Assembly: GCF_001922305.1 (NCBI RefSeq)
Contig: NZ_CP018839.1
Span: 1,612,001-1,676,000 of the forward strand
Direction of reading: 5' to 3'
Length of the DNA: 64,000 bases
DNA from: Thauera chlorobenzoica
Lineage (GTDB): Bacteria > Pseudomonadota > Gammaproteobacteria > Burkholderiales > Rhodocyclaceae
Shown piece by piece: positions 9,358-19,384 of the stretch (the stretch's first letter is position 1; the number at the start of each line of letters is the position of its first letter). Both the position numbers and the translations under genes were made by a program. A model generated the notes under the pieces. The model had not been told where the DNA came from. It did no database searches and was given only the letters and a program-made list of their open reading frames with translations.

Positions 9358-10140
9358 TTAGTGCTGGAAATCGTAGTCGATCGTCAGCGGGGCATGGTCC
9401 GAGAAGCGCTGGTGCTTGTAGACGCTGCCGCTGCGGGCCGTGGCGGCCAGTGCCGGGGTGGCGATCTGGTAGTCCAGGCGCCAGCCGACATTCTTTGCCC
9501 AGGCCTGGCCGCGATTGGACCACCAAGTGTAGCAGGCGTCGGTGGCGTCGGGGTGGAGGCGGCGATAGACGTCCACCCAGCCCTGCTCGTCGAACAGGCG
9601 GCCGAGCCAGGCGCGCTCCGCGGGCAGGAAGCCGGAGTTCTTCTGGTTCGATTTCCAGTTCTTCAGGTCGATTTCGCGGTGGGCGATGTTCCAGTCGCCG
9701 CACACCACGACTTCGCGCCCGCTGGCGTAGAGCGCGGCCATGTGGGGCAGGAAGCGTTCCATGAAGCGGAACTTGATCTGCAGGCGCTCCTCCGAACTGG
9801 AACCCGAAGGCAGGTACAGCGACACCACCGACAGCCTGCCGAAGTCGAGCTGCAGGAAGCGGCCTTCGGCATCGATATCGGCGATGCCCAGCCCTTCGGT
9901 CACGCGCTCCGGTTGGTGCCGGCTGTAGATGCCGACCCCGCTGTAGCCTTTCTTCTCGGCGTGGTGGAACCAGCCTTGCAACCCGGCCGGCGCCCGCATC
10001 GCGGCGCTGAGGTCGGCGTCCTGCGCCTTCAGTTCCTGGACGCAGACGATGTCGGCGTGCTGCTGCGGCAGCCAGTCGAGAAAGCCCTTGGCGACCGCCG
10101 AGCGGATGCCGTTGAGGTTGAGGGAGATGATGCGTAACAT
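9358..10140 (-). CDS. xthA: Exodeoxyribonuclease III
   Basis: A 260-residue protein opening [15 protein letters not shown], the N-terminus usual for the ExoIII/APE1 family. It has [15 protein letters not shown] in the middle and the catalytic [12 protein letters not shown] at the end. It cleaves at abasic sites and removes 3' nucleotides during base-excision repair in the cytosol. The frame is open for 42 codons upstream, but those run into pyrE on the other strand; ATG 10140 gives the family length. It is divergent from pyrE, with only 40 bases between the starts. Confidence 0.9.
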   Translation of the reverse strand: MLRIISLNLNGIRSAVAKGFLDWLPQQHADIVCVQELKAQDADLSAAMRAPAGLQGWFHHAEKKGYSGVGIYSRHQPERVTEGLGIADIDAEGRFLQLDFGRLSVVSLYLPSGSSSEERLQIKFRFMERFLPHMAALYASGREVVVCGDWNIAHREIDLKNWKSNQKNSGFLPAERAWLGRLFDEQGWVDVYRRLHPDATDACYTWWSNRGQAWAKNVGWRLDYQIATPALAATARSGSVYKHQRFSDHAPLTIDYDFQH

Positions 10141-10180
10141 GGGCACTTCCGAAATGATGCTGCACTGCGGCAGACAAACC

Positions 10181-10825
10181 ATGAATTTTAGCCGGGATTT
10201 CATCGCCCTCGCCTGTCGCAAAGGGGTACTGCGCTTCGGCGCCTTCGTCACCAAGGCCGGGCGCAATTCGCCCTATTTCTTCAACGCCGGACTGTTCGAC
10301 GACGGCGCTTCGTTCCGCGAACTGTGCGGCTACTACGCGCGCGCGATCCGCGCCTCGGGGCTCGCCTGCGACATGCTGTTCGGGCCGGCCTACAAGGGCA
10401 TTCCACTGGTCGCGGGCACCGCGATCCGGCTCGCCGAGGACGGCGTCGACCTGCCTTTCGCCTTCAACCGCAAGGAGGCCAAGGACCACGGCGAGGGCGG
10501 GACCCTGATCGGCGCGCCGCTCGCGGGCCGGGTGCTGATCCTCGACGACGTGATCTCGGCGGGCACGTCGGTGCGCGAGTCGGTGGAACTGATCCGCGCT
10601 GCCGGGGCGGTACCGGCGGGTGTGGTGATCGCGCTCGATCGCATGGAAAGAGGGAATAGTTCCTTGTCGGCGGTCGAAGAGGTGAAGCAGAATTTCGGCA
10701 TTCCGGTGATCGCGGTCGCCACCCTCGAGGATCTCATCGCCTACCTCGGGGACGCGCCCGAGCTTGCCGCCAACCTCGAGGCCGTGAAGGCGTATCGGCA
10801 ACAGTATGGGATCTCTTCGCGTTGA
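10181..10825 (+). CDS. pyrE: Orotate phosphoribosyltransferase
   Basis: A 214-residue type I PRTase. The PRPP signature [17 protein letters not shown] lies near residues 117-133, and the N-terminal [19 protein letters not shown] and AYKGIPL regions are diagnostic of PyrE. It converts orotate plus PRPP to OMP in pyrimidine synthesis. ATG 10181 ([11 protein letters not shown]) matches family starts; the open frame further upstream belongs to the antisense of xthA. The next gene begins 20 bases before its stop, so translation is probably coupled. Confidence 0.92.
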   Translation: MNFSRDFIALACRKGVLRFGAFVTKAGRNSPYFFNAGLFDDGASFRELCGYYARAIRASGLACDMLFGPAYKGIPLVAGTAIRLAEDGVDLPFAFNRKEAKDHGEGGTLIGAPLAGRVLILDDVISAGTSVRESVELIRAAGAVPAGVVIALDRMERGNSSLSAVEEVKQNFGIPVIAVATLEDLIAYLGDAPELAANLEAVKAYRQQYGISSR

Positions 10826-11465
10826 GCCCTTTCCCGCCGGACCCGGCGCCAGTCTGCTGCCGGCCGCCCTGCTTCTGGCTGCGGCGTTGCTGGTGGGCGA
10901 GGCTGCGGCGCAGTCGTCCGCTGCCCGCACCATCTACTGCTGTGATGTCGGCGGCCAGCCGGTGTGCGGCGACATCCTGCCGGCGGCCTGCTATGGCCGC
11001 GCGTACCGGGAGCTGAGCCCTTCGGGCATCGTGCGCCGCACCGTACCCGCGCCGCTCACCGCCGACGAAGTCACCCGCCGCGCCGAACTCGAACGCCAGC
11101 GTCGCGCCGACGAGGCCGAACGCCAGCGCCAGCAGCGCCTGGACCAGGCGCTGCTCGAAACCTACCGCAGCCTGGACGATCTCGATCGCCGCCGCGACCG
11201 CGAACTGCGCGACGTCGACCGCACGCTGCACGAGCTGCGCGCGCGCGAGGCGGCATTGCTCGAGCACCAGCGCGTCCTCATCCAGGATGCGACCCAGACC
11301 GACAAAAGCGATGTCGCCGCCAGTCTGGAGCGCGACATCCGCACCCTCGACAGCGAGATCATCGCCCAGCGCGGAGTCATCGAGGCGAAGGCCAAGGAGC
11401 GCGCGGCGGTGTTCGAGCGCTTCGCCGAGGATCGCCGGCGCTATCTCGAGCTGACCGCGGAATGA
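10806..11465 (+). CDS. Secreted or anchored coiled-coil protein of unknown function
   Basis: A 219-residue protein with a hydrophobic signal-like segment ([20 protein letters not shown], residues 17-36). A short Cys-rich module follows, with cysteines at [13 protein letters not shown] and AACYG. Two charged coiled-coil stretches come next (about 88-155 and 165-215), rich in Arg, Glu, Gln and Ala. I do not recognise a characterised family. It overlaps pyrE by 20 bases, and its TGA shares bases with the sirtuin ATG, so it forms the middle of a tight three-gene chain. It is likely periplasmic. The paired cysteines suggest disulfides, but that is inference. Confidence 0.65.
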   Translation: MGSLRVEPFPAGPGASLLPAALLLAAALLVGEAAAQSSAARTIYCCDVGGQPVCGDILPAACYGRAYRELSPSGIVRRTVPAPLTADEVTRRAELERQRRADEAERQRQQRLDQALLETYRSLDDLDRRRDRELRDVDRTLHELRAREAALLEHQRVLIQDATQTDKSDVAASLERDIRTLDSEIIAQRGVIEAKAKERAAVFERFAEDRRRYLELTAE

Positions 11466-12280
11466 GGGCGGGGCCCGGGCGGGATTTCGCCGCCGGCATG
11501 ACCACGCTGGCCGCGCTCGATGCCGTGGCCGCCTGCATGGTCCGCGCGCAGCGCCTGTTGTTCATCACCGGTGCCGGGATCTCGGCCGACTCCGGGTTGC
11601 CGACCTACCGCGGCATCGGCGGGCTGTACCATGACCGCCTCACCGCCGACGGCCTCTGCATCGAGGAGGCCTTGTCGGGGGCGACGATGGCGGCGCGACC
11701 GGAACTGGCATGGAAGCACCTCGCCGAGATCGAAGCCCGCTGCCGCGGCGCGCAGCCCAACGCCGCGCACCGCCTGATCGCCGCGCTCGAACAGGAAAAG
11801 CCGATGGTCTGCGTGCTGACGCAGAACGTCGATGGCCTGCACCGCGCCGCCGGTTCGCGCAACCTCATCGAACTGCACGGCACGCTCCACCGGCTGCGCT
11901 GCACGGCCTGCCATCATGGGCGCACGGTGGCCGATTACGCCGGCCTGCAGATCCCGCCCGAATGCCCGCTGTGCGGCGCGCTGATGCGCCCGGACGTGGT
12001 GCTGTTCGGCGAGTCCCTGCCGCTGCGCTCGCTCGCGCGCCTCGAGGCCGTGCTCGGCGAAGGGGTGGACATCGTGCTGGCGGTCGGCACCTCCAGCGTG
12101 TTCCCGTATATTTCCGCGCCGGTGCTCCGGGCGCTGCAGTGCGGCATCCCTACGGTCGAGATCAATCCCGGGGAGACCGCACTCAGCGCCGTCGTCACCC
12201 ACCGCCTGCGCCTGCGCGCGGCCGAGGCCTTGCCCGAGCTCTGGCGCCGCATGCATCCGCCCGAGCCGGCGGAGGGCTGA
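11462..12280 (+). CDS. Sir2-family NAD-dependent protein deacylase
   Basis: A 272-residue sirtuin. It has the NAD-binding GAGISADSGLPTYRG, TQNVDGLHRAAG, the catalytic-His motif ELHGTLH, a zinc-finger pair CTAC...CPLC, and GTSSVFPY. It removes acyl groups from protein lysines while consuming NAD. The Tyr/Arg pair of SIRT5-like desuccinylases is not evident, so plain deacetylation is the more likely activity. The start at 11462 overlaps the upstream TGA (ATGA); an internal ATG at 11498 (MTTLAAL) is a good alternative. It is the third gene of the pyrE chain. Confidence 0.85.
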   Translation: MRAGPGRDFAAGMTTLAALDAVAACMVRAQRLLFITGAGISADSGLPTYRGIGGLYHDRLTADGLCIEEALSGATMAARPELAWKHLAEIEARCRGAQPNAAHRLIAALEQEKPMVCVLTQNVDGLHRAAGSRNLIELHGTLHRLRCTACHHGRTVADYAGLQIPPECPLCGALMRPDVVLFGESLPLRSLARLEAVLGEGVDIVLAVGTSSVFPYISAPVLRALQCGIPTVEINPGETALSAVVTHRLRLRAAEALPELWRRMHPPEPAEG

Positions 12281-12317
12281 ACGGGGACGTCGCTGCCCCC
12301 GCTGTCCTGCGGCTGCG

Positions 12318-15300
12318 TTACAGCAGCACGCGCTCGATGCCGCCGCTGTTGGCCTTGGCGACGTACTCGGGCAACCAGTTCTCGCCCAGCAGGTGGCGTG
12401 CCAGTTCGATGACGATGTAGTCGGGCTCGATGCCCCCGGCGTCGTCGGCGAAGCGGTGCATGCCCTGCAGGCAGCTCGGGCAGGAGGTGAGGATCTTCAC
12501 CTTCGCCCCCGGGGCGTCCTCGCGGAGCCTGGCCGCGCCCTTCTCGATTTCCTCCTGCTTGCGGAAGCGCACCTGGGTCGAGATGTCGGGGCGGGCCACT
12601 GCCAGGGTGCCGGATTCGCCGCAGCAGCGGTCCGACAGATCGACGCGGGTGCCCATCAGCGCGTTGGCGACCTTGATCCCCGGATGCACTTTCATCGGCG
12701 TGTGGCAGGGCTCGTGGTACATGTACCTGACCCCCTGCACGCCGTCGAGCCTGACCCCCTTCTCCATCAGGTACTCGTGGATGTCGAGCAGGCGGCAGCC
12801 GGGGAAGATCTTGTCGAATTCGTACTTCTGCAGCTGGTCCATGCAGGTGCCGCAGGACACGATCACGGTCTTGATGTCGAGGTAGTTCAGGGTGTTGGCG
12901 ACGCGGTGGAAGAGCACGCGGTTGTCGGTGGTGATCTTCTGGCCCTTGTCGTCCTCGCCGGCGGAGGTCTGCGGGTAGCCGCAGCACAGGTAGCCCGGCG
13001 GCAGCACGGTGTGCGCGCCGACGTGGTAGAGCATCGCCTGGGTGGCGAGCCCGACCTGGCTGAACAGACGCTCGGAGCCGCAGCCGGGGAAGTAGAACAC
13101 CGCTTCCGAATCGCCGTTGGCCTTGTGCGGGTCGCGGATCACCGGGATGACCTTGTCGTCCTCGATGTCGAGCAGGGCGCGGCTGGTCTTCTTCGGCAGG
13201 TTGCCCGGCATCGGCTTGTTGATGAAGTGGATCACCTGGGCGCGGATCGTCGGTGCAACCAGTGGCGGCTTGCCGAGGGTGGCCGGCGGCGCCGCGAGCT
13301 GGGGCTGGATGAGGCCGAACTTCTTGCCCAGGCCGTGTGCCCAGCGCTGGGCCTTGTAGCCCCACTCGATCATGCCGGCGCGGATCAGCTTGATCGTGGC
13401 CGGGTCCTTCACCGTGAGGAAGGCCATCGCCGCGGCCTTGCCCGGGTTGAACGACTTCTTGCCTTCCTTGCGCAGCAGGTTGCGCATCTTGATCGAGACG
13501 TCGCCGAAGTCGATGTCCACCGGGCAGGGTTTTTCGCACTTGTGGCAGATCGTGCAGTGGTCGGCGACGTCCTCGAACTCGGCCCAGTGCGCCAGCGACA
13601 CCCCGCGCCGGGTCTGTTCCTCGTAGAGGAAGGCTTCGATCAGCAGCGAGGTCGACAGGATCTTGTTGCGCGGGGAATACAGCAGGTTGGCGCGCGGGAC
13701 ATGGGTCGAGCACACCGGCTTGCACTTGCCGCAGCGCAGGCAGTCCTTGATGTCGTGCGCGATCTCGCCGACCGCGGTCTGCTCCATGATCAGCGACTCG
13801 TGGCCCATCAGGTTGAAGCTGGGGGTGTAGGCGTTGGCGAGGTTGCCGCCTTTCATCAGCTTGCCGCGGTTGAAGCGGCCTTCCGGGTCGACCCTTTCCT
13901 TGTAGGCCCAGAACTCGGCCATCTGCTCGTCGCTCAGGTAGTCGAGCTTGGTGATGCCGATGCCGTGCTCGCCGGAAATCACCCCGTCGAGGCTCTTCGC
14001 CAGCGCCATGATGCGATCGACGGCACGGTTGGCGCGCTGCAGCATCTCGTAGTGGTCGGAGTTGACCGGGAGATTGGTGTGCACGTTGCCGTCGCCGGCG
14101 TGCATGTGGAGGGCGACGAAGACGCGGCCGCGCAGGACTTCCTGGTGGATTTCGCTGATGCGGGCGAGGATGCGGGCGAACAGCGCGCCGTCGAAAATGT
14201 GCTCGAGCCGCGGGCGAAGCTCGCCCTTCCATGACACACGGATCGAGTAGTCCTGCAGGCGGTGGAACAGCAGGGGATGTTCGGTGCGGTTGGAGAGCTC
14301 GCCGGCGTCGATGCTGTATTCGGCGAAGCGGCGTTCGGCTTCGGCGAGGGGGACGTCAAGGTTGTCCAGCAGCCATTGCCAGCGCCGGCGCACCTGGGCG
14401 ATCTGCTCGAGTGCCTGGGCGCGGTGGTCGGCGATCAGGGTGTCGCGATCGACGATCTCGTCCTTGAGATCGAGCGGCAATTCCCCCTGCAGGAAGGCGG
14501 CCAGGGTGTCGCACAGTTCGAGCTTGTTGTGGATCGACAGCTCGATGTTGATCCGCTCGATGCCGTCGCAGTATTCACCCATGCGCGGCAGCGGGATCAC
14601 GACGTCCTCGTTGATCTTGAACGCATTGGTGTGGCGCGAGATCGCCGCGGTGCGGCTGCGCTCGAGCCAGAAGCGCTTGCGCTGCTCGGGGCTGACGGCG
14701 ATGAAGCCTTCCGCGCCGCGGGTATTGGTCATGCGCACGACGGCGGAGGCGGCGGCCATCACCGCGTCCTCGTCGTGGCCGACGATGTCGCCGATCAGCA
14801 CCATCTTCGGCCGGCCGTGGCGCTTGGCCTTGGTGGCGTAGCCCACCGCCTTGACGTAGCGTTCGTCGAGGTGCTCGAGGCCGGCGAGCTGCACCCCCGC
14901 GGCATGGCCGGCACCGCCGGGCTTGAACCAGTCGGTGATCTCGACGATCGCCGGCACCGCCTCGCGCACCTGGCCGAAGAATTCGAGGCACACGGTGCGG
15001 GTGACCGGCGGCATCTGGTGCAGCACCCAGCGCGCGGCGACGATCAAACCGTCGGTGCCTTCCTTCTGCACCCCGGGGACGCCGCCGAGGAACTTGTCGG
15101 TGACGTCCTTGCCGAGGCCGACCTTGCGACAGCTCGCGCCCGGCAGGGCGAGGATCTCCTCGCCGAGCGGGCGGTAGCTGAGGCCGTCGAAGCGGCGCAG
15201 GCGGAAGCGCACCGTCTCCTGCTCGTGGATCTTGCCGAAGTTGTGGTCGAGGCGCTCGACTTCGAGCCAGTCGCCGTCGGGCGTGACCATCTTCCACCAC

Positions 15301-16199
15301 GCCAGGTTGTCGAGCGCGGTGCCCCACAGCACGGCCTTTTTGCCGCCGGCGTTCATCGCGATGTTGCCGCCGATGCACGACGCGCTGGCCGAGGTCGGGT
15401 CGACCGCGAACACGCGCCCGGCCGCGGCCGCGGCTTCGGCGACGCGCTCGGTGACGACCCCGGCGCCGGTGCGGATGGTGGCGTAGGGCGCGGGCAGCGG
15501 ACCGTCGACCCCGGGCAGGAGTGTGTCTTCGACCGCGCTCATGGCGAGCAGCTTCTCGGTGTTGATCACCACCGAGTTCGCATCGAGCGGCACCGCACCG
15601 CCGGTGTAGCCGGTGCCGCCGCCGCGCGGGATGATGGTCAGGCCGAGCGTGATGCACTCCCGCACCAGCGGCGCCATTTCCTCTTCGGTGTCGGGGTAGA
15701 GCACGGCGAAGGGGTATTCGACGCGCCAGTCGGTGGCGTCGGTGACGTGAGAGACGCGGGCGTGGCCGTCGAAGCAGATGTTGTCGCGACGGGTGTGCTT
15801 TGCCAGGGCCTTGAGCACCGCCTTGCGCCGCCGCGCGGTGTCGTCGAACCAGTGCTCGAAGTCGGACACCGCCTCGCGCGCGCGCGCCACCAGCAGGGCG
15901 ACGCGGTCGTTGCCCTGGCGGCGCTTGTCGATCTCGTTGAGACGGTGGTTGAGCGCGCCGATCAGCGCGTTGCGGCGCTCGTGGCTGGTGAGCAGGTCGT
16001 CTTCGAGATAAGGGTTGCGGCGCACCACCCAGATGTCGCCGAGCACCTCGTACAGCATGCGCGCCGAGCGGCCGGTGACGCGTTCGGCGCGCAGCTCGTC
16101 GAGCGCCGACCAGGTTTCGGCGCCGAGCAGGCGGATGATGATCTCGCGGTCCGAGAATGAAGTGTAGTTATACGGGATTTCGCGCAGACGTTGGGTCAT
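12318..16199 (-). CDS. Giant FAD-linked oxidase / Fe-S / CCG-domain oxidoreductase (DUF3683/DUF3400-type)
   Basis: A 1293-residue protein. After an N-terminal region of about 160 residues (the DUF3683/DUF3400 type of extension) comes an FAD_binding_4 domain with GGGTGYTGG at 193-201, then an FAD-oxidase C-terminal region (about 400-790, including [12 protein letters not shown] and SGEHGIG). Two ferredoxin-like cysteine sets follow (C820/823/826/830 and C882/885/888/892), then two cysteine-rich CCG domains (PGCGS...LCCGYP; EPCHTP...CCGESG). This resembles GlcD/D-lactate dehydrogenase fused to a GlpC/LldE-like subunit. It probably oxidises a 2-hydroxyacid and passes electrons to quinone at the membrane. 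The exact substrate cannot be told. Confidence 0.85.
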   Translation of the reverse strand: MTQRLREIPYNYTSFSDREIIIRLLGAETWSALDELRAERVTGRSARMLYEVLGDIWVVRRNPYLEDDLLTSHERRNALIGALNHRLNEIDKRRQGNDRVALLVARAREAVSDFEHWFDDTARRRKAVLKALAKHTRRDNICFDGHARVSHVTDATDWRVEYPFAVLYPDTEEEMAPLVRECITLGLTIIPRGGGTGYTGGAVPLDANSVVINTEKLLAMSAVEDTLLPGVDGPLPAPYATIRTGAGVVTERVAEAAAAAGRVFAVDPTSASASCIGGNIAMNAGGKKAVLWGTALDNLAWWKMVTPDGDWLEVERLDHNFGKIHEQETVRFRLRRFDGLSYRPLGEEILALPGASCRKVGLGKDVTDKFLGGVPGVQKEGTDGLIVAARWVLHQMPPVTRTVCLEFFGQVREAVPAIVEITDWFKPGGAGHAAGVQLAGLEHLDERYVKAVGYATKAKRHGRPKMVLIGDIVGHDEDAVMAAASAVVRMTNTRGAEGFIAVSPEQRKRFWLERSRTAAISRHTNAFKINEDVVIPLPRMGEYCDGIERINIELSIHNKLELCDTLAAFLQGELPLDLKDEIVDRDTLIADHRAQALEQIAQVRRRWQWLLDNLDVPLAEAERRFAEYSIDAGELSNRTEHPLLFHRLQDYSIRVSWKGELRPRLEHIFDGALFARILARISEIHQEVLRGRVFVALHMHAGDGNVHTNLPVNSDHYEMLQRANRAVDRIMALAKSLDGVISGEHGIGITKLDYLSDEQMAEFWAYKERVDPEGRFNRGKLMKGGNLANAYTPSFNLMGHESLIMEQTAVGEIAHDIKDCLRCGKCKPVCSTHVPRANLLYSPRNKILSTSLLIEAFLYEEQTRRGVSLAHWAEFEDVADHCTICHKCEKPCPVDIDFGDVSIKMRNLLRKEGKKSFNPGKAAAMAFLTVKDPATIKLIRAGMIEWGYKAQRWAHGLGKKFGLIQPQLAAPPATLGKPPLVAPTIRAQVIHFINKPMPGNLPKKTSRALLDIEDDKVIPVIRDPHKANGDSEAVFYFPGCGSERLFSQVGLATQAMLYHVGAHTVLPPGYLCCGYPQTSAGEDDKGQKITTDNRVLFHRVANTLNYLDIKTVIVSCGTCMDQLQKYEFDKIFPGCRLLDIHEYLMEKGVRLDGVQGVRYMYHEPCHTPMKVHPGIKVANALMGTRVDLSDRCCGESGTLAVARPDISTQVRFRKQEEIEKGAARLREDAPGAKVKILTSCPSCLQGMHRFADDAGGIEPDYIVIELARHLLGENWLPEYVAKANSGGIERVLL

Positions 16200-16375
16200 T
16201 GGAGTACCGGAAAAACTGCTGCTGGGGAACGGATCATTCTAGCGAACTGCAGTGCACCATGCAGAAAAAACCAAGGCCTTGTGCGTGCTGCGGTCGTGCC
16301 GGGGCTGCGGGCGGGGGCGGGGGGCGGTGCGGTTCGTTCCCGCTGAGAACCGGGCGTGCCGCTGGCCGGGGGCGT

Positions 16376-16777
16376 TCAGGATGCCGCCCACACCACGGCA
16401 GCGTAGCGCAGGCCCTTGCCGGCCGCCATCCATAGCAGGCAGGCCAGCCCGTTCAGGCGCAGCACGCCGGCTGCGGCGCACAGGGCATCGCCGATCAGCG
16501 GCACCCACGACAGCAGCAGGCAAAGGCTGCCCCAGCGGTGCACGACGGCGAGCCGTGACGGCACTTCCTTGCGCGGCACGATGCGGCCGAGGAGGTAGGT
16601 GCTCATCCCGCCGGCGGTGTTGGCCAGCGTGGCGACAAGCAGCGCCTGGAACGTGAGCTCGGGGCGGAGGGCGACGAGCCCGGCGAGCACCACCTCCGAT
16701 CCGCCGGGTAGCAGGGTGGCGGCGAGGAAGGCCGCCAGCGCCAGCCCGCCGAGTGCGGCCAGCTCAGTGCCGGGCAT
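16376..16777 (-). CDS. YqaA/DedA-like small membrane protein
   Basis: A 133-residue protein with three to four hydrophobic segments. LPGGSEVVLAGLVALRPE and ANTAGGMSTYLLGR resemble the YqaA branch of the VTT/DedA superfamily. ATG 16777 (MPGTELAALGG) was chosen because the longer open frame (to 16882) would start inside the promoter region of the divergent PsiF-type gene. It is an inner-membrane protein. Its function is not established, although family members are tied to lipid scrambling and membrane homeostasis. Confidence 0.7.
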   Translation of the reverse strand: MPGTELAALGGLALAAFLAATLLPGGSEVVLAGLVALRPELTFQALLVATLANTAGGMSTYLLGRIVPRKEVPSRLAVVHRWGSLCLLLSWVPLIGDALCAAAGVLRLNGLACLLWMAAGKGLRYAAVVWAAS

Positions 16778-16850
16778 GACGAGGGCCGCCGGGAGTGGGC
16801 GTGGTGCTGGGGGGCGAGGCTTCCCGCTCGCCGCCAGGCAAATCTGGAAT

Positions 16851-16878
16851 TGACATGTAAATATGACGATAGCAAAAT
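16851..16878 (+). promoter_or_regulatory. Sigma-70 type promoter for the PsiF-like gene
   Basis: A perfect -35 TTGACA (16851-16856) is followed after 16 bases by CAAAAT (16873-16878), four of six matches to a -10. The start codon lies 46 bases further on, with AGGAGG as the ribosome-binding site. The downstream half overlaps a palindrome. Confidence 0.6.
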
Positions 16879-16900
16879 GCATTTACGCATTTTGCGTAAA
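16872..16900. promoter_or_regulatory. Two overlapping, mutually exclusive perfect inverted repeats
   Basis: GCAAAATGC-ATTTAC-GCATTTTGC (16872-16895) overlaps TTTACGCA-TTT-TGCGTAAA (16882-16900). The right arm of the first is shared with the second, so only one can form at a time. They cover the predicted -10 and transcription start of the PsiF-like gene. This position fits an operator or a switching leader. Confidence 0.6.
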
Positions 16901-16923
16901 TTGGATATCGAGGAGGCTGTCTC

Positions 16924-17349
16924 ATGAAGACCATTCTGTCCGCTGTCGCCGCAAGTCTTGCGTTGTCCGTGCTGCTGCCTGCGCAGGCCTGGGCCAACCC
17001 CCAGCATGAGCGCATGAAGCGCTGCAATGCGGAGGCGAAAACACAGGCCCTGAAGGGCGAAGAGCGCAAGGCGTTCATGAGCACCTGCCTGAAAGGGAAG
17101 CACGAGGGGAGCGCGGTGCAGGCCGAAGCCGGCGCGGGCCAGCCGGCGCCTGCCGGGCAAGCGCCGGAGGCGGCGAAACCCGTCGCCGCTGCGGCCTCGG
17201 CGCCGCCAGTGACGGCCGCCGCCGCTGCGGGGGAGGTAAAGGCGGTCGATGACCAGGCCAGGGCGACGGCGTGCAACCAGTCGGCAACCGAGCAATCGCT
17301 CAAGGGTGCCAAGCGCAAGGCTTTCGTCAGTGAGTGCCTGAAAGGCTGA
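16924..17349 (+). CDS. PsiF-repeat secreted protein
   Basis: A 141-residue protein. Residues 1-24 are a clear signal peptide (cut after AWA). Two copies of the PsiF repeat follow, each of the form C-N-x-x-A-(9-10)-LKG-x-x-RKAF-(M/V)-S-x-C-LKG (about 34-57 and 118-141). An Ala/Pro-rich linker of roughly 55 residues separates them. E. coli PsiF is phosphate-starvation inducible but of unknown function. No Pho box is seen here; instead there is a TTGACA promoter with palindromes. It is probably periplasmic. Confidence 0.82.
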   Translation: MKTILSAVAASLALSVLLPAQAWANPQHERMKRCNAEAKTQALKGEERKAFMSTCLKGKHEGSAVQAEAGAGQPAPAGQAPEAAKPVAAAASAPPVTAAAAAGEVKAVDDQARATACNQSATEQSLKGAKRKAFVSECLKG

Positions 17350-17391
17350 CGTCCTGCGGCGGGCGCCGGCGCTGCCGCGTCGGCGCGGTGT

Positions 17392-18324
17392 TCAGTGCGC
17401 GTCGCCGGGGCCCTGCAGGCGGACCACGCTGGTGCGCGCCGGCGGTAGCTCGGGTGGATCGAAGACGGTGTCACCTTCGGCGACGACCGTCTGCTGGGTC
17501 AGGCTGACGAAATCGAACAGGCGCGAATCGGCCAGATGCGAGGGCACGACGTTCTTCAGCGCGGTGGCGAGCGACTCGATGCGGCCCGGGAACTCGCGCC
17601 CCCAGCCCTGCAGCATGGCCTTGATCTGCTTGCGCTGGGCTTGTTCCAGTGAACCGCACAGGTTGCACGGGATGATCGGGTAATCCATCGCCCGGGCGAA
17701 GCGGGTGATGTCGGCCTCGGCGCAGTAGGCGAGCGGGCGGATCACGACGTGGTTGCCGTCGTCGCTGACGAGCTTCGGTGGCATGGCCTTGATCTTGCCG
17801 CCGAAGAACATGTTCAGGAACAGCGTCTCGAGCATGTCGTCGCGGTGATGGCCGAGGGCGATCCGGGTGGCGCCGATCTCCTTCGCGGTGCGGTAGATGA
17901 TGCCGCGGCGCAGGCGCGAGCACAGCGAGCAGGTGGTCTTGCCCTCGGGGATCTTGTCCTTGACGATCGAGTAGGTGTCTTCGGTGACGATGCGGTAGTC
18001 GACGCCGATCGACTCGAAATAGGCCGGCAGAACGTGATCGGGGAAGCCGGGCTGCTTCTGGTCGAGGTTCATCGCCACGATGCGGAAATCCACCGGCGCG
18101 CGCTCGCGCAGTGCGAGCAGGCAGGACAGCAGGGTGTAGGAGTCCTTGCCGCCGGACACGCACACCAGCACGGTGTCGCCGTCGCCGATCATGTTGTAGT
18201 CGCCGATCGCCTCGCCGACGCTGCGCTCGAGCTTCTTCTTGAGGCGCAGGAAGGTGTTCGAATGGCGGGCTTCGACGCCGTTTGCGGCGGGATGCGGGTC
18301 GGCAGGAGCGGTGGCTGCGGTCAC
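17392..18324 (-). CDS. ttcA: tRNA 2-thiocytidine-32 synthetase TtcA
   Basis: A 310-residue PP-loop ATPase. SGGKDS at 57-62 binds ATP. Cysteines C132/C135 (CSLC) and C220/C223 (CNLC) are in the positions used by TtcA for its Fe-S cluster and sulfur transfer, and [10 protein letters not shown] is also typical. It thiolates C32 of certain tRNAs. The gene stands alone, with its own candidate promoter just upstream. Confidence 0.93.
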   Translation of the reverse strand: MTAATAPADPHPAANGVEARHSNTFLRLKKKLERSVGEAIGDYNMIGDGDTVLVCVSGGKDSYTLLSCLLALRERAPVDFRIVAMNLDQKQPGFPDHVLPAYFESIGVDYRIVTEDTYSIVKDKIPEGKTTCSLCSRLRRGIIYRTAKEIGATRIALGHHRDDMLETLFLNMFFGGKIKAMPPKLVSDDGNHVVIRPLAYCAEADITRFARAMDYPIIPCNLCGSLEQAQRKQIKAMLQGWGREFPGRIESLATALKNVVPSHLADSRLFDFVSLTQQTVVAEGDTVFDPPELPPARTSVVRLQGPGDAH

Positions 18325-18357
18325 GATGGGGGTCCGATCGGCGGGAAAAGGCGCGCA

Positions 18358-18363
18358 ATTATA
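18358..18363 (-). promoter_or_regulatory. -10 element upstream of ttcA
   Basis: A perfect TATAAT on the minus strand, 33 bases before the ttcA start codon. No good -35 is visible at 16-18 bases, so the promoter may need an activator or may be weak. Confidence 0.4.
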
Positions 18364-18429
18364 CCCGCGGGGCGAAATTCACGTCCCCTGCCTGCCTGCG
18401 CGCGCGGCTGCCGATCGGCGGGCGCGCAT

Positions 18430-19185
18430 TCAGAGATGGGCGCTGCGCCCGCCATCCACGGCGATGATCTGCCCGGTGATGTAGGGCGCGTCGAAAAGCA
18501 GGAAGCGCACCGTGCGCGCGATGTCGGCGGCGCTGCCGATGCGTTTGAGCAAGGTGTGGTCGATGATGTACTGGCGTTCGGCGGCCGGGAACTGCCCATC
18601 TTCGGGCCACTCGATCGGCCCTGGGGAAACGCCGTTGACCCGTACTGCGGGGGCCAGCTCGACGGCCAGGGCGCGGGTGAGTCCGGCCAGCCCGGCCTTG
18701 GCCGCGCTGTACAGCGGATAGCGTGGCAGCGGGCGCTCGGCGTGGATGTCGACGAGGTTGACGATGGCGCCGCCGCTGGCCCGCAGTGCCGGGGCCAGGG
18801 CCTGCGACAGGAATAGCGGACCCATCAGGTTGGAGCCGATGAGTTCGTCCCAGGCGGCGCGGTCGATGCTGCCGACGGGGGTGGGGAAGAAGCTCGAAGC
18901 GTTGTTGACCAGACCGTCGAGGCGGCCGCCGAGGGCCAGCACGCGGGAGGCCAGTTCCTCGGCGGCGCCGAAGCGGGCGAGGTCGGCACCGACGGTGAAC
19001 GCGGAATCCGGGCGCCGGGTGTTGAAGTCGGCGGCGAGGGCGGTTGCAGCCTCGGCGCTGTGCCGGTAGTGGAGGGCGATACGGGCGCCTGCGGCGTGGA
19101 GTTCGCGGGCGATGCTGGCGCCGACGCGGCGTGCCGCGCCGGTGACGAGGATGATCGGAGCGGGGGAAGGAGAAGGAAGTGTCAT
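18430..19185 (-). CDS. Pteridine reductase-like short-chain dehydrogenase
   Basis: A 251-residue SDR. The cofactor motif is TGAARRVG; the TGxxxRxG form marks pteridine reductases such as FolM/PTR1, in place of the usual TGxxxGxG. It has NNAS, the catalytic YSAAK and a C-terminal GQIIAVDGG. It is likely an NADPH-dependent reduction of dihydro- to tetrahydro-pterin or folate. ATG 19185 (MTLPSPSPAP) was chosen; the open frame upstream reads Arg/His-rich. It is divergent from the methyltransferase gene at 19385. Confidence 0.8.
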   Translation of the reverse strand: MTLPSPSPAPIILVTGAARRVGASIARELHAAGARIALHYRHSAEAATALAADFNTRRPDSAFTVGADLARFGAAEELASRVLALGGRLDGLVNNASSFFPTPVGSIDRAAWDELIGSNLMGPLFLSQALAPALRASGGAIVNLVDIHAERPLPRYPLYSAAKAGLAGLTRALAVELAPAVRVNGVSPGPIEWPEDGQFPAAERQYIIDHTLLKRIGSAADIARTVRFLLFDAPYITGQIIAVDGGRSAHL

Positions 19186-19384
19186 CGTGTGCAGTGTCCT
19201 GGTGATCCGGCCTGTAGCGTGGCGGGCAAGGGGGTGTCCCCGGGGGGAGTGCCGCCGCGGGCGGCGGCACTGGTGGGAGCCCGGGCCCAGGGCGGGAAGG
19301 ACAGGCCGATGCGAAATCGCGCGCATGGGTGATCCGGCCTGCCCTTACAATCGCCGCTTTGTGTCGCACCGGACCCTTCTCCTC

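Noticed and set aside
2623-10137. Very long plus-strand open frames (2623-4974, 4984-6567, 7000-10137)
   Set aside because: They are antisense to the EAL, GGDEF and xthA genes, rich in Gly/Val/Gln/Arg with no domain. They reflect high third-position G+C on the real strand.
10964-11461. Upstream extension of the sirtuin frame
   Set aside because: It overlaps the coiled-coil gene in another frame and reads Arg/Pro/Ala-rich; the Sir2 domain begins after 11498.
12393-16160. Long plus-strand frames (12393-14234, 14262-16160)
   Set aside because: Antisense shadow of the FAD/Fe-S oxidoreductase, whose motifs are unambiguous on the minus strand.
16255-16285. AAGGCCTT palindrome next to an A-run as a terminator for the DedA-like gene
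   Set aside because: With a realistic loop the stem is only three base pairs.
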